This document shows, piece by piece, positions 47,456 through 57,336 of a stretch of 64,000 bases of DNA. The notes under the pieces were generated by a model that had not been told where the DNA came from, did not search any database, and was given only the letters and a program-made list of their open reading frames with translations. Numbering within the stretch: the first letter of the stretch is position 1; every line of letters begins with the position of its first letter. The position numbers were made by a program, and so were the translations under genes. The stretch comes from Rhodamnia argentea (lineage: Eukaryota; Streptophyta; Magnoliopsida; Myrtales; Myrtaceae), in assembly GCF_020921035.1 (NCBI RefSeq), contig NC_063157.1, positions 23,577,015 through 23,641,014 of the forward strand. Direction: 5' to 3'.

Positions 47456-48019
47456 CGAGAGCAGTTTGGGTCTGTATGTTTCCCGGGTTCGGCATCTGCA
47501 ATGGAATTCAACTGCTGAGTTGTGTCATTACATACTTTTGAACTTGCCAACCACATCATGCACTGATGAAGGAACATTAGGATGACACGAACATGTCTTC
47601 AAATAGGGTCACCCAAATCATTAAAAGTGACCGTACCTTGAAGCAAGACACAAACCCTGCCTCAGCAGAGGTCTTGTACAAAGCATATTGTTTAGGACAC
47701 CGCTTGTCGGACCTTCTCGATTGGTGATTCATCAAAGTATCTTCTTCCCCTTAATTCACCTGCATCGCTCTCACGCACAAGCCACGGCAGATTCTGATTG
47801 GGTCCTATGAGAAAATCGTCATCCTACTCTGGGAGTTCATAGCTTGATTGAGGCCTTGAGATCCCCTGAAACCAAGGTCATCGGATTGATTTAGCCCCTG
47901 GCTGTTGAGTGCCGTTTTGCCCCCCTAAAACTCCTGGCCAGCACATGCAAATTGTCACTTGTATGGCGTTTCAGCTTCTGCATTGACATAGTGTAAGTAG
48001 AGACTGAGCTCTTATCAAA
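47456..48019. other. 3' flank of the DUF247 gene
   Basis: Presumed 3' untranslated and spacer sequence; no gene or repeat boundary recognised before the duplicated unit begins. Confidence 0.45.
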
Positions 48020-49302
48020 CTAGCCTTCCGCCTTCCTGCCGGAGGGAAAAGCTTGTGCATTTACATGCTGCAAGACTGGTTTCGTTTTTCTGATCGATCA
48101 TAACTAGCTGCGAGAGAATAAAAATCTAGTGTCTTCTTTTCTGGAAAACGCATTGCCAGAGAAGAAGATGCCCTGTCCACTGACCATTTTCCTCCATCAT
48201 GACGACTGGTTGGCATGACGGCTGGATCCTCCAAGGACCCTTTTGTTTTGGCCTTGACGATCAGGTCTTACTGCAAACGGTGAAGAGATACAGGGATCTC
48301 CCCGTGGTAATCCTGTTGGGACAACAACACTACCAATCTAACATCAATTAGTGCGGCGAATAAAGCAATCTCCTCTCTTGTCCAAACCTAAAAGAAAATA
48401 ATATAATAGAACAATATAAATACCGGACACGCAAAAACACAATGCATTTTTTTTTTAACGTGGAAAACCTCCTCGGTGGGAGGAGATAAAAAATTACAGG
48501 ACCGGAGTCCACCAAAAATCTTTATTATCAATAAACTTGGGTAAGCAAAGTTCTTCTCTAGTTAATATTAGAAATGCATAGCAATAGCACCATCAAGCAC
48601 GCCATTCTTGGCAACAGAAGTGGACTTCGCAATAGATCAAGAGAAAATCTCACTAGTTCAGTTTTTCACGAAAAACCTAATGAAAGAAGATTCAGATGAA
48701 AATCAAATTGATTAGATTCAAGAATAATGCGTCGCGAGCAATCGGGCCATGGATTGATTACCGATCCTCAGCTTGATGAAAAACAGACAACACCCTCTTT
48801 CCAAATTTTCTGTTCTCTCTCTTTCTCTTGCTATTTCGTCTCAACAACGTTTTTTGCGATTATTACATGAAATTAGTGAGAAAACCCCATTATTTCTCCA
48901 TATGGATTATCATAAGGGCTCAAGCCTCTGTGCTTCCATTTCATTGGGCTTCTTCTACGTAGGAGTGAACTCGGCCAACAAATCCCTCTTCGAGGAATTA
49001 ATCTCCGTTTACTCTTCCATTCACCAGGTTCCGTGGTTCTGAAAATTGTCCCTTTCGTGTTGGGCTGAGCCCTCGGCCTAATTTTTTGTGCTCGACCGGG
49101 CTTCTACCAATAAGCTCGCTTACATCTTTATCCTCGCATCTTGACTTTGAACAACGTATATTACACTAGATATTCAGAATCTGAGGTCCAAAACCTGCAA
49201 CTTCTCTTAAAATAATCAGGAGGACATGCCATTCGACTCCATCAAATGCCTAATTTTTATCGTCGCGTGGACAAGCTGCGTCTTTTGTTCTCTCCGGCTC
49301 AT
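48020..49302 (+). repeat. Tandem duplication, unit A (with original sites intact)
   Basis: Unit A runs from about CGCCTTCCTGCCGGAGGGAA near 48030 to CTCCGGCTCATCTCCCG near 49300, where unit B begins with CCTTCCTGGCCGAGGGAAAA. The two units match through shared landmarks such as CTAGCTGCGAGAGAATAAAA, GGAAAACGCATTNCCAGAGA, GGACCGGAGTCC and TCAGGAGGACATGCCATTCG. Unit A contains one solo LTR but lacks the three later insertions seen in B. No gene was recognised in the unit. Confidence 0.85.
48314..48980 (-). mobile_element. Solo LTR of a copia-type element, 5-bp TSD (unit A)
   Basis: The 667-bp segment has palindromic ends TGTTGG...CCAACA and is flanked by a perfect AATCC duplication (48309-48313 and 48981-48985). 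Read on the minus strand it contains CCGAGGAGGTTTTCCACGTT, which I associate with the region near the 3' end of copia LTRs, supporting minus orientation. No internal retrotransposon sequence remains, as expected after LTR-LTR recombination. Confidence 0.85.
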
Positions 49303-49428
49303 CTCCCGCCTTCCTGGCCGAGGGAAAAGGTTATGCATTTACATGCTGCAAGATTTGCTTCGTTTTTCTGATTGATGATATCTAGCTGCGAGAGAATAAA
49401 AATTTAGAGTCATCTTCTCTGGAAAACG

Positions 49429-49753
49429 GGATAAGTACACCATGAGTGCTATAACTTGTATACGGCGTTTACTTGAGTGCCATAACTTTCAAAACGTTCA
49501 CTTAAATGTCATAACTTTAAAAAATCGTTCACGTGAGTGCCACGTCGAAGCAAAATCATTCACTTGAGTGCTATAGTAACTTTTTTGACGTGTCACGTCG
49601 GCTTTTCGGCGTGTTACGTCATCTTTCCGGCGAGTCACGTCGGCTTTTCCGGCGTCCACGTCAACATGACACTCAAGTGAACGATTTTTGAAAGTTATGG
49701 CACTCAAGTGAATACCGTACAAAAGTTATGACACTTCTAGTGTACTTTTCCCC
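49429..49753. mobile_element. Mutator-like MITE, 9-10-bp TSD
   Basis: The left end GGATAAGTACACCATGAGTG and the right end (complement GGGGAAAAGTACACTAGAAG) are inverted copies that continue into matching CATAACTT motifs. The flanking sequence TGGAAAACG is duplicated (49420-49428 and 49754-49762; a preceding C also matches). Unit A has a single uninterrupted CTGGAAAACGCATT. The interior carries four short ACGTCRGCTTTTCCGGCG-like repeats. No coding capacity. Confidence 0.85.
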
Positions 49754-49845
49754 TGGAAAACGCATTACCAGAGAAGAAGATGCCTTGTCCATTGACCATG
49801 TTCCTCCCTCATTGACAACTGGTTGGCATGACTGCTGGATCCTTC

Positions 49846-50092
49846 TGCTGAGGTGTAGTTCATATTTCCATGTGGGTCCTGCTCATATTTTTTCAGTGAG
49901 AGTTTGGGCTTGGGCATACATATATCGCTTGTAATTGAGTTAAGTAACGAGAAATGCGATGTGCTAATTATAGTGGAATCCTCTACTAGACGTAATCCTA
50001 GTTTAAGGGTGAACCAGGGTAAAAATCTGTGTCTCCAGTTTCTCTTTCTCGTTACGCTTTATTTCATTATGATTGTGTATCGAATCCTCACA
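49846..50092 (+). mobile_element. Short solo LTR, 5-bp TSD
   Basis: A 247-bp TG...CA segment beginning TGCTGAGGTGTAG and ending CGAATCCTCACA, flanked by CCTTC (49841-49845) and CCTCC (50093-50097), one mismatch. Unit A has only GGATCCTCCAAGG at this point. The sequence near the end (TCTGTGTCTCCAGTTTCTCT) resembles U5 regions of copia-type elements. It may be a complete short LTR or a truncated one. Confidence 0.65.
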
Positions 50093-50178
50093 CCTCCAAG
50101 GACTCTTTTGTTTTGGCCTTGAGATTCGGGTCTCGGTGCAAAAGGTGAAGAGATACGGGGATCTCCTCGTGGTTATCC

Positions 50179-50769
50179 TGTTGGAAGAACAACACAACCA
50201 ATCTAATATCAATTAGCGCAACGAATAAAGCAATTTCCTCTCTTGTGCAAACCTAATAAGAAACAATGTAATAGAGCAATATAAATATCAAGCACGCAAA
50301 AACACAAAGCAAAATTTTTTTTTTTATGTGGAAAACCTCCTCGGTGGGAGGAGATAAAAAATTACGGGACCGGAGTCCATCAAAAATATTTATTGTCAAT
50401 AAAATTGGGTAAACAAAGTTATTCTCCATTTAATACTAGAGATGCATAGCAACAACAACATCAAACACCCCATTCTTGGCAACAGATGTGGACTTCGCAA
50501 TAGATCAAGGAAAAATCTCACTAGTTCAATTCTACCATGAAAAAACCTAATGAAGGAAGATCCAGATAAAAATCAAATTATCATATTCAAGAACAGTGTG
50601 TTGCGAGCAATCGGATCACGGATTGACCTCTGATCCCCAGCTTCATGTAAACTGGACAATACCCTCTTTTCATATTTTTTTATCTGTCTTTTTCTCTTGC
50701 TACTTGTCTCAAGCCTTTGGGCTTGCATTTCATTGGGCTTCCTCCACATGAGAGTGAGTCCGGCCAACA
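50179..50769 (-). mobile_element. Solo LTR of the same copia-type element (unit B copy)
   Basis: The counterpart of the unit A solo LTR, with ends TGTTGG...CCAACA and flanks TATCC/AATCC (one mutated base in the left duplication). It is ~76 bp shorter: the segment between GTCTCAA and CTCAAGCCT present in A is missing, consistent with deletion between short CTCAA repeats. Present in both units, so it predates the duplication. Confidence 0.82.
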
Positions 50770-51225
50770 AATCCCTCTTCGAGGAATTAATCTCCATTTT
50801 GTTCTCCCATTCACCAGGTTTCGTGGTTCCGAAAATTGTCCCTTTCGCGATGGGCTAAGCCCTCGGCCTATTTTTTTTGTGCTCCAACGGGGCTTTTTTT
50901 TTTTTTTCCAAAATAGGTCTAAAAAAATTACCAAATTAGGTTATTTTTTTTAATTTACTGATTTGGGTCTCGCGCGGCAGTCATACTGCTGCACGAGAAC
51001 CGTGCGTTAGTGCAAATGCCGCACACTTCAATTCAATTTGTTTTCTTTTAACCGCTTTTTTATTATTCAATTTGTTATAACCAACCATTAACTTCAATAA
51101 CATTCCCCCCTCGCGACTTCAATTCAGTGGAATTCACAACCTTCGTCTCCAGTCCCACAATGTCGAAGCCGCCGCCGTCTTCCTCGACGTGTAACAATAG
51201 AGCGCGAACGCGAACGCGAAAACCG

Positions 51226-51300
51226 TTGTCTTCCGCCGTCGACCGCTGCGATGCCCCCTTCCGTGAGACCCCGCTCCACCTCGCCGTCCGCCTCTCCGAT
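51226..51300 (+). pseudogene. Captured fragment: ankyrin-repeat/GPCR-chaperone-type protein
   Basis: The reading frame gives LSSAVDRCDAPFRETPLHLA then VRLSD. This matches the ankyrin opening (…VxDRRDxPxRETPLHLAVRLxD) that I recall from plant ANKRD13-like proteins with a GPCR-chaperone domain. About 25 residues are recognisable, and the next fragment starts directly after. It has no start codon or domain context of its own and is not a functional gene. Confidence 0.75.
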
Positions 51301-51302
51301 GT

Positions 51303-51515
51303 CCTAATTCATCTCACAAGTTCCCGTCCCACCTCCAGCCGGCGTTTAACGCTGCCTTGTCGCTCCGCGGCCCCATTGCCTCACTCGTCCGCTCCCTTTC
51401 CTCGGAGTCGCGGCGCGTCATCGTGGTGCATGACTCGATGATGGCGTCCGTAGTCCAGGACACCACCTCAGTTCCCAACGCCGAGAACTACGTCTTTCAT
51501 TCGATTTCCGCATTC
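51303..51515 (+). pseudogene. Captured fragment: zeatin O-glucosyltransferase-type UGT
   Basis: The frame reads KFPSHLQPAFNAALSLRGPI, then SLVRSLSSESRRVIVVHDSM, MASVVQD, and PNAENYVFHSISAF. This is the N-terminal-half block typical of plant zeatin/cis-zeatin O-glucosyltransferases (LREPVAALLRSLS..RRVIVIHDSLMASVVQD..NAESYTFHSVSAF, from memory). About 71 residues, uninterrupted by stops, in the same strand sense as the neighbouring ankyrin fragment but in a different frame. The sugar-binding PSPG box of a real UGT is absent. Confidence 0.82.
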
Positions 51516-52100
51516 GTGCTCTATTGTTACGTGTCGAGGAAGACGACGGCGGTTCCGACATTGCGAGACTGGAGACGAAGGTTGTGAATTCCACTGAATT
51601 GAAGTCGCGAGGGGGGAATGTTATTGAAGTTAATGGCTGGTTATAACAAATTGAATAATAAAAAATGGTTAAAAGAAAACAAAAAAGAATTTAAAAAAAA
51701 AGGCAACTGCCTTGTGCGACATCCCATTTGCCACGAGACCCGTGCGGCACCCAACTACCACGCGAGATCCAAATCAGTAAATAAAAAAATATTTAACCTA
51801 GTGTGGTAAAAAAATTTTTAGACCTATTTTGGAAAGAAAACCCTCCAACGGGCCTCTACCAATAAGCTCGCTCCCATCTTTATCCTCACATCGTGACTTT
51901 GAACAACGTATATGACACTAGATATGCAGAATCTGAGGTACAAAACCTGTTACTTCTCTTAAAATGATCAGGAGGACATGCCATTCGACTCCATCCAATG
52001 CCTAATTTATACCTATGAGACCTTTACCCATGTCCCGTTATCATCGCGTGAACAAGCTCTTTTGTCTTTTGGAGAGGGTTCTCTCCGGCTCATCTCCCGG

Positions 52101-52219
52101 TTTTTTATCCTGTTTGATAAGAGGATAGAAGTCTATGCAAGAATGGCTTTAAATCAGCCAGCGAGACGTTTGGAGATCGTATTTCATGATGTTTATAGAT
52201 AAGGTGTCTAAGGAGTACT
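52101..52219. other. Junction between unit B and the next repeat
   Basis: Short unique sequence; nothing recognised. Confidence 0.4.
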
Positions 52220-53755
52220 CTATCAAGTCCTGAAACTTTCAAGTTGTAGTCCTAAAACTTGTCCAATTCTGCAATAGAATAACTCCGTTAGTCCAATATA
52301 ACAATCACTACTTTTTTTTCTTTTCTTCTCTAATCCTTTTTCTATTAGTATTTTTGTTTCTTTTCTTCTCTAATCCTTTTTCTGTTAGCATTTTCTCTTT
52401 CTTTACTTTCATCTTTTTCCTTTTAATTTTTCAAGCTTTTTGCTAACGTGCTGCCTAGGTGGTGCCAAATTGGCTTCACGTTTATCTTTTTTTTTTTTTT
52501 CAGTTTAAATTGTTATCACAATATTTTGTTAATAGAGAAAGTCGATTGCACCAAATAAGTTTTAAAATGGGACAATTGCCCAAAAAGTCCTAAACCTATT
52601 GCACTTATGTCAATTCAGCCCTAAATGTTTTCAATTCCGCCAATTTAGTTTTAAAATTTTTCGCATTTTACTAATTGAATTTATTTGGCCAATTTTGGTT
52701 GGAAATTGCTAAGCGGTCGCCGACCATCCTACATGGCACGACCAGCTACATGTGAACATTTTTAAATTATTTGTTAATAATCTTTGAATTTTTTACAATT
52801 TGTTTTTGGTTTTTTTAATCAATTTTTATTTATTTTTTTCGTTTTGTATCGAGAGTTGGCAAGGCCACAATGCTCTCGTTTAATGCCACAGCAAGGGCAT
52901 TGAGGTCCTCACCCAGATTTGGCGGGGTTGGCCGGCGTCCCTTATTGGCCCTCGGTCCAAAAAAATTAAAGAAAAGAAAATATAAAAAATTCAAAATATA
53001 TTCAAATATAATTAAGAATGTCCACGTCGGCGCCAACGGTGCTACATAGGACAACCGGTGTCTATGTCAGTAATTTCTACAAAAATTGGTCAAATAAACT
53101 CAATTGGCGAAACGCGAGACGGTTTGGAATGAAATTGGCATAATTGAAAGTTTTGAAATTGAATTAGCACAAGTGCAATATTTATGACATTTTTGTTAAT
53201 TTTTTCATTTTAAAATTTGATTGTGGTTTTTGACAACTTTATGATAATTTAATTGCACTTTCGTAATAAAATTTACAACTTTCCATCCATCATAATTAAT
53301 CCTAGGTCTCCTCACTCATAGGGTCATGGATATGGTATGGAGGGTGTTCAAGAGGGTTCTTTCAATTTATATTGGATTGGAGGAGCGTTTATGACTTGAA
53401 GATAAAGATGGATGGCTCGATCCAAAGCCACATGGCAAGTCATATGGAAATGGGCTTTTAAGAGCCTTGTTTACCGGCCACTACACTATGAAAAGCCCAA
53501 GCTTTTGAAACAAAAGGGAAGACTTCCTTCCTTTTTCCTTTTGATTTTTAAATTCTTTTTTTTTTTTTTTTTGCCTTATGTGAGGCCTAGTTGGCGCCCC
53601 GTGTATTAAAATAACAAAAAAAAGGTCACATTATCATTTTACATTTTAGAGAAATTAGATAGAGTTAATGGAGGGATTCAAATATACTAGACAAATTTTA
53701 GGACTTTATTACACTATTTTTTAAGTTTTAGAACTCAATTACATATTCAATTTAT
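52220..53755. mobile_element. Large inverted-repeat element with a nested MITE
   Basis: The left end CTGAAACTTTCAAGTTGTAG followed by TCCTAAAACTTGTCCAATT and the right end (TAGACAAATTTTAGGACTTT … AAGTTTTAGAACTCAATTACA) are imperfect inverted copies. A ~48-bp direct repeat (TTTCTTTTCTTCTCTAATCC twice) occupies 52315-52400. The interior is non-coding and AT-rich, with a second element at 52567-53222 nested in it. Ends are diverged and no target duplication was confirmed. Confidence 0.4.
52567..53222. repeat. Mutator-like MITE, nested
   Basis: The left side reads AAAATGGGACAATTGCCC followed by TATTGCACTTATGTCAATTC; the right side, complemented, gives TATTGCACTTGTGCTAATTC and a matching series. 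The interior has CATGGCACGACCAGC and GCGGTCGCCGACCATCC motifs. A deletion derivative of the same family lies at 54362-54595. Confidence 0.55.
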
Positions 53756-55623
53756 GGAATTCATTTGGATAGTTTTTATATTCAATCTCTGGATCGGTCC
53801 TAGGAAGGTGAGTGTGGATGCGATGGATCCAACCTCCCTGGAGTAGCGCATTGCATGGATGGAGCAAAGCACGAGGAGACAAGAGTGATGGCCCGGACTT
53901 CACATGGAATCTCTCGTCTTCTTATTCTAAAAGCGCTTCTCCAGGGAGGTTAAGCATATTACTTCGTTTTTTAAGGTTTTGTGGCTAGATCCATGTCTTG
54001 AGGATCCGGTTGGTTTCGTTGGACTATTGCGATGTTTCCCAGAAGTTTGCTCAATTTCTTCTTCTTCTTCTTCTTCTTTTTCCTTATATCAGTTAGCAAA
54101 TTGCAACTTGTATGGCGCATCGTCGCCTATTGGTTATGTACCTTTAGCTACTTATTTTACAAGGCCAAAAGGGTGTCAAGCGTGGACAAATTACAGATCA
54201 CTTATAATAGCAGTTTATGTGAAAAAAGTACGTAAAAAAAAATTCTTGGTGTGAAAATATGAGCTTGGACCTCTCTTGTAGCGCAAGCTGATTGCAAGAT
54301 TCAGATTAGCAAAGGAAGAATCGGAAGATATCTTTTAATCGTGACCTTCTAATCTTGGGTAACTACATGAAAAGTATATAAAAAGTTCTAAATCTATTGC
54401 AATTGTGCTAATTCAGTTGTAAATATTCAGATTATGCTAATTTTGGCCTAAACAATTTTCACGTTTTGCCAATTGAGTTCACCCGGCAAATTTTGGCCGG
54501 AAATGCCATCCTAAATGAAAAGTGTAGGACTAAATTAGCCACTTAATTGACACACGCACAATAAGTTTAGAACTTTTTCGGTAATTTTTCCCAGTTCTAA
54601 CGAGACCAAGTCTAAAACTTGTGCATGAGATTCTAAGTTGGAACGATGCTTATTGATTTTCGTGACAACACAAATTAATTGAGATCCAAAATATAAGTTA
54701 AACATCACATGTAAGATGAGATGGGGAGATACTCATAGGAAGAGGAAATGACACTGCAAAAATCATGCCTGGAATGTGAAAAATTCAGCAGTGTGCAAGC
54801 TAATGTTTAACTACTTCAGGAGACGCTGCGTGAATGCATTCTCGTCGTGCACATCAAGGAAACAGTCAAAAGTATACGCACATCAAGGAAACATTGCTGT
54901 GAATTTTTTGACAGTGACCCCCCTAAAAGGACTCCTAATATTGGTCCCGTCGCTGTTCCACCAAAGTCACCAAGCCCCCTGATCAGGAGACTTTCTCAGC
55001 TGTGTAATTCGTCTCCGATGAGCTCCGCGCTGCTCGTGTTGTTTCCATTCATGTGCTCCTCTAAGACAGTGGTTGCCACAGGCCTGGAAGAGTGTTATAC
55101 CTTGCGAGTCGAGAGTGTGGGGCATTGCTAGTAGACCCTCCATTCCTGGGATAGAAGCGACGAACACAAATGGCAACATACAGTTCAGGTGTATATGGAG
55201 AGTCGGGAAGAGTCTCTTTGAGGTTCCTTTCCGATTAAGATCATAATCTTTAGGCCATAGCTCCTCCAAGAAGAGCACAACGGGCTCGTGTAACTTGTTG
55301 CCTTTTGGTTTCGCAAGCTTCTTCTATTTCTCGTCCCTCTCCGGCCCTCGGGGATTGGGATTGTGTTCTTTTTGGCCTATCCTGAGTTTCCCAGCTAGTG
55401 AGCTCAATGGGAGGACTGGTATTCTATTCTTCTTGACAGAGCTTTTCATCGATTAAAATGTGAAGTCCAGGCGATCGCTCTTTCACTCCACCGTGTGTTT
55501 GTTACTTCATCTATGCAACCGCTACTCAGGGAGGATATATCAATCACATGCCCTCCTTCTTGGGATAGATGCAGAGACTTGAGTATAAAAATACACTCGA
55601 ATTAATTCCCCAGATCATGCCAA
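53756..55623. other. Intergenic, MITE remnant and no supported gene
   Basis: A short family member of the 52.6-kb MITE is at about 54362-54595 (CTATTGCAATTGTGCTAATT at the left and the inverted end at the right). The minus frame 54967-55278 and plus frames 54776-55131 show no recognisable family and are left unannotated. Confidence 0.45.
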
Positions 55624-55707
55624 GTGTTCATGGTGCCCCACATTATTCCATTACTAACGTGTGGACTCTCGTCCTTCCCGGGTCCACGAGAAATGATTTA
55701 TCGTTGG

Positions 55708-55716
55708 CTATTTAAG
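55708..55716 (+). promoter_or_regulatory. Putative TATA box of the 55.8-kb gene
   Basis: CTATTTAAG lies 64 bases before the start codon of the unrecognised gene. Plant TATA boxes sit about 30 bases before the transcription start, so a short leader of about 30-40 bases would follow. Weak evidence from motif and spacing only. Confidence 0.4.
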
Positions 55717-55779
55717 CCCCCGTACCCCGACTCCCATAATCGTCCACCACCTCTAAGCCATACACACTTGATCACCGCT

Positions 55780-56349
55780 ATGTCTCTGTCGGATTCCCAT
55801 ACCCGGAACGGGAAAAAGAGCCCTGAGACCTCCGAGGTCCTTGATTCTGATACCATTGTTCCTCAGCCTGATCGCAGAGCCGCTGCCGTTGATGATGATA
55901 TGGACAACAGAGTTCATGGTGACGAGGACGAAGCATTGGAGAACGGGGGTGGTGGTTATGCATGGGAAATGTCCGACAAATCGCCAGTCAGAGCCAAGGA
56001 GGAGCCGCCCAAGGACGGGGTGGGCAAGATCTTGGTGAACATGCTGATCATGCTCAAGGAAGCGTGTCTCCTGAGGTGTTTTGGGCTGTTCCCGAAGCTT
56101 CCCCGCGAGTCGGAGGGAGTGCTGAAGGACGCATCTTCCCAATCTCGAGAGGCTTCCGTGCCCTCGGCCTTCAACCGGTTTCCCACTGATGCCCTTGAAC
56201 CGGTGGGATTCAAGGTGAAATATCCGAAGAATGTTGGCGGAGGAGCAAAAGAGAAGTTCAGCTTGGTCAACCCGCCTGCGATTGGTGGCGGAGGAAGAGG
56301 AGGAGGAGGAGGAGGGGGAGGGCGAGGGCGAGGAGGAGGAAGAGGGTAA
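55780..56349 (+). CDS. Hypothetical protein, 189 residues, glycine-rich tail
   Basis: I do not recognise a family. The first ATG after a TATA-like motif opens a 189-codon frame. The N-terminal third is acidic and polar (DDDMDNRVHGDEDEALENGG), suggesting disorder. The middle has a Lys/Pro-rich stretch then a hydrophobic, possibly helical segment GVGKILVNMLIMLKEACLLR about residues 84-103, which could be amphipathic or membrane-associated. Then comes FNRFPTDALEPVGFKVKYPK, and the protein ends in an Arg/Gly run of about 21 residues encoded by a GGAGGAGGG repeat. No signal peptide. The structured core and TATA box favour a real small gene, but expression evidence is needed to exclude a fortuitous frame. 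Confidence 0.55.
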   Translation: MSLSDSHTRNGKKSPETSEVLDSDTIVPQPDRRAAAVDDDMDNRVHGDEDEALENGGGGYAWEMSDKSPVRAKEEPPKDGVGKILVNMLIMLKEACLLRCFGLFPKLPRESEGVLKDASSQSREASVPSAFNRFPTDALEPVGFKVKYPKNVGGGAKEKFSLVNPPAIGGGGRGGGGGGGGRGRGGGRG

Positions 56350-57336
56350 CGAGACTTGCATAGTGGGTCACTCATGTTGGACTGAATTTAGGCAAGATGT
56401 TCCCGGGTCATTGAGCACGAATGCGTGATTGCTCTCTGCTATTTCCTTTCTTCTCTCTCTTCCAAAATATGCAGAATAGATTCTTGTGTGTCTTAGTTGG
56501 CGACTACTTGGTGGCAGCACTCGACAACAATAAGAGAAAGGCTTCGTTTGGTCGGTTTGTTGTATTCGTGGTGGTCTGAGAAGTTTAATGATGAATAAAA
56601 TTGATTTTGCATTCCATCACTAAGGCTTAAACTGAATATTTCATGGGGACAGGGGACCCTTGTGCTAACTCCCAGTGAAGATAAGTACATTGATCGCTCT
56701 TCCCCATCGTTTTGTTGATCTGAAAGAAGATATTACATTACATCATTTAACATATTAAAGCAATACAAGCCGAATGAAAGAAGTACATTTGTACGGAAGT
56801 TTAACGCCGATCTTGCTTTCGACACCTACATTTCTCTAAATCAAAACCTCAAGTAGGGGTGTCAGAATTGAACCAAACACCGAATCAAGAACAGAACTAA
56901 ACTGAAATTTCGTACATTTTCTGTTCGGTTCGATTCTCGGTTCGGTTAGTAGAAATGATTGCAATTTTTTTATTGGTTCATTTTCTGAACTGAACCGAAC
57001 CACGCTTGGGCGTGCGTTTCTCAAACTCAAAATACACAAAACCCTATAATAGCTCATTCCATTATCCGCGCACTTCGTCCCCTCCCTCCCGGTTCGGCTG
57101 TTCTTCCTCCTCGTTCCCTTCTTCATCTCCTTCTGCCAGCTCTGGTTCTTCGTCGCCGCCCTGCTCGACGATGTTGAGATCGAAATCCACGACCGGGCGC
57201 ATTGCGCAATCCTCGAGCTCTTAGGGTTCCGGACGCGATGAGGGGAAAAACGGGAGACAGTTTTCTGGTTTTCTCTCTCGGATGGCGGACAGAAGCAATG
57301 TGAATGCCGCAAGTGAAGCGAAAGGGGTTGAGATAG
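56350..57336. other. Intergenic, repeat-derived sequence before the Ty3 LTR
   Basis: It begins as the probable 3' flank of the 55.8-kb gene. From about 56852 a TAGGGGTGTCAGAATTGAACC-like start and repeated GAACCGAAC/GGTTCGGTT motifs suggest a hAT-like element. A plus-strand stretch at 57085-57235 is GC-rich and could be captured coding sequence, but I cannot name a source gene. Confidence 0.4.

Larger units (their letters stand above)
50891..51842. mobile_element. Pack-MULE carrying fragments of two plant genes
   Basis: A 952-bp element with long terminal inverted repeats: left arm 50891-51150 and right arm 51571-51842, matching from CCAAAATAGGTCT/AGACCTATTTTGG at the outer ends to CACAACCTTCGTCTCC/GGAGACGAAGGTTGTG at the inner ends. 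The 9-bp flank CTCCAACGG is duplicated (50882-50890 and 51843-51851; the following G also matches); unit A holds one uninterrupted CTCGACCGGGCTTCTACC. The interior 51151-51570 is GC-rich and made of two captured gene fragments. No transposase, so it is non-autonomous. TIRs of this length, a 9-bp duplication and captured coding sequence define Pack-MULEs. Confidence 0.9.
49303..52100 (+). repeat. Tandem duplication, unit B (expanded by three insertions)
   Basis: It matches unit A but is about 1.5 kb longer. The extra length is explained by a 325-bp MITE (49429-49753), a 247-bp solo LTR (49846-50092) and a 952-bp Pack-MULE (50891-51842), offset by a ~76-bp deletion inside the solo LTR. The right end is again CTCCGGCTCATCTCCCG near 52085-52100. 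Confidence 0.85.

Noticed and set aside
54967..55278. 103-codon minus-strand frame
   Set aside because: No recognisable domain, start context or conserved features; left as intergenic.
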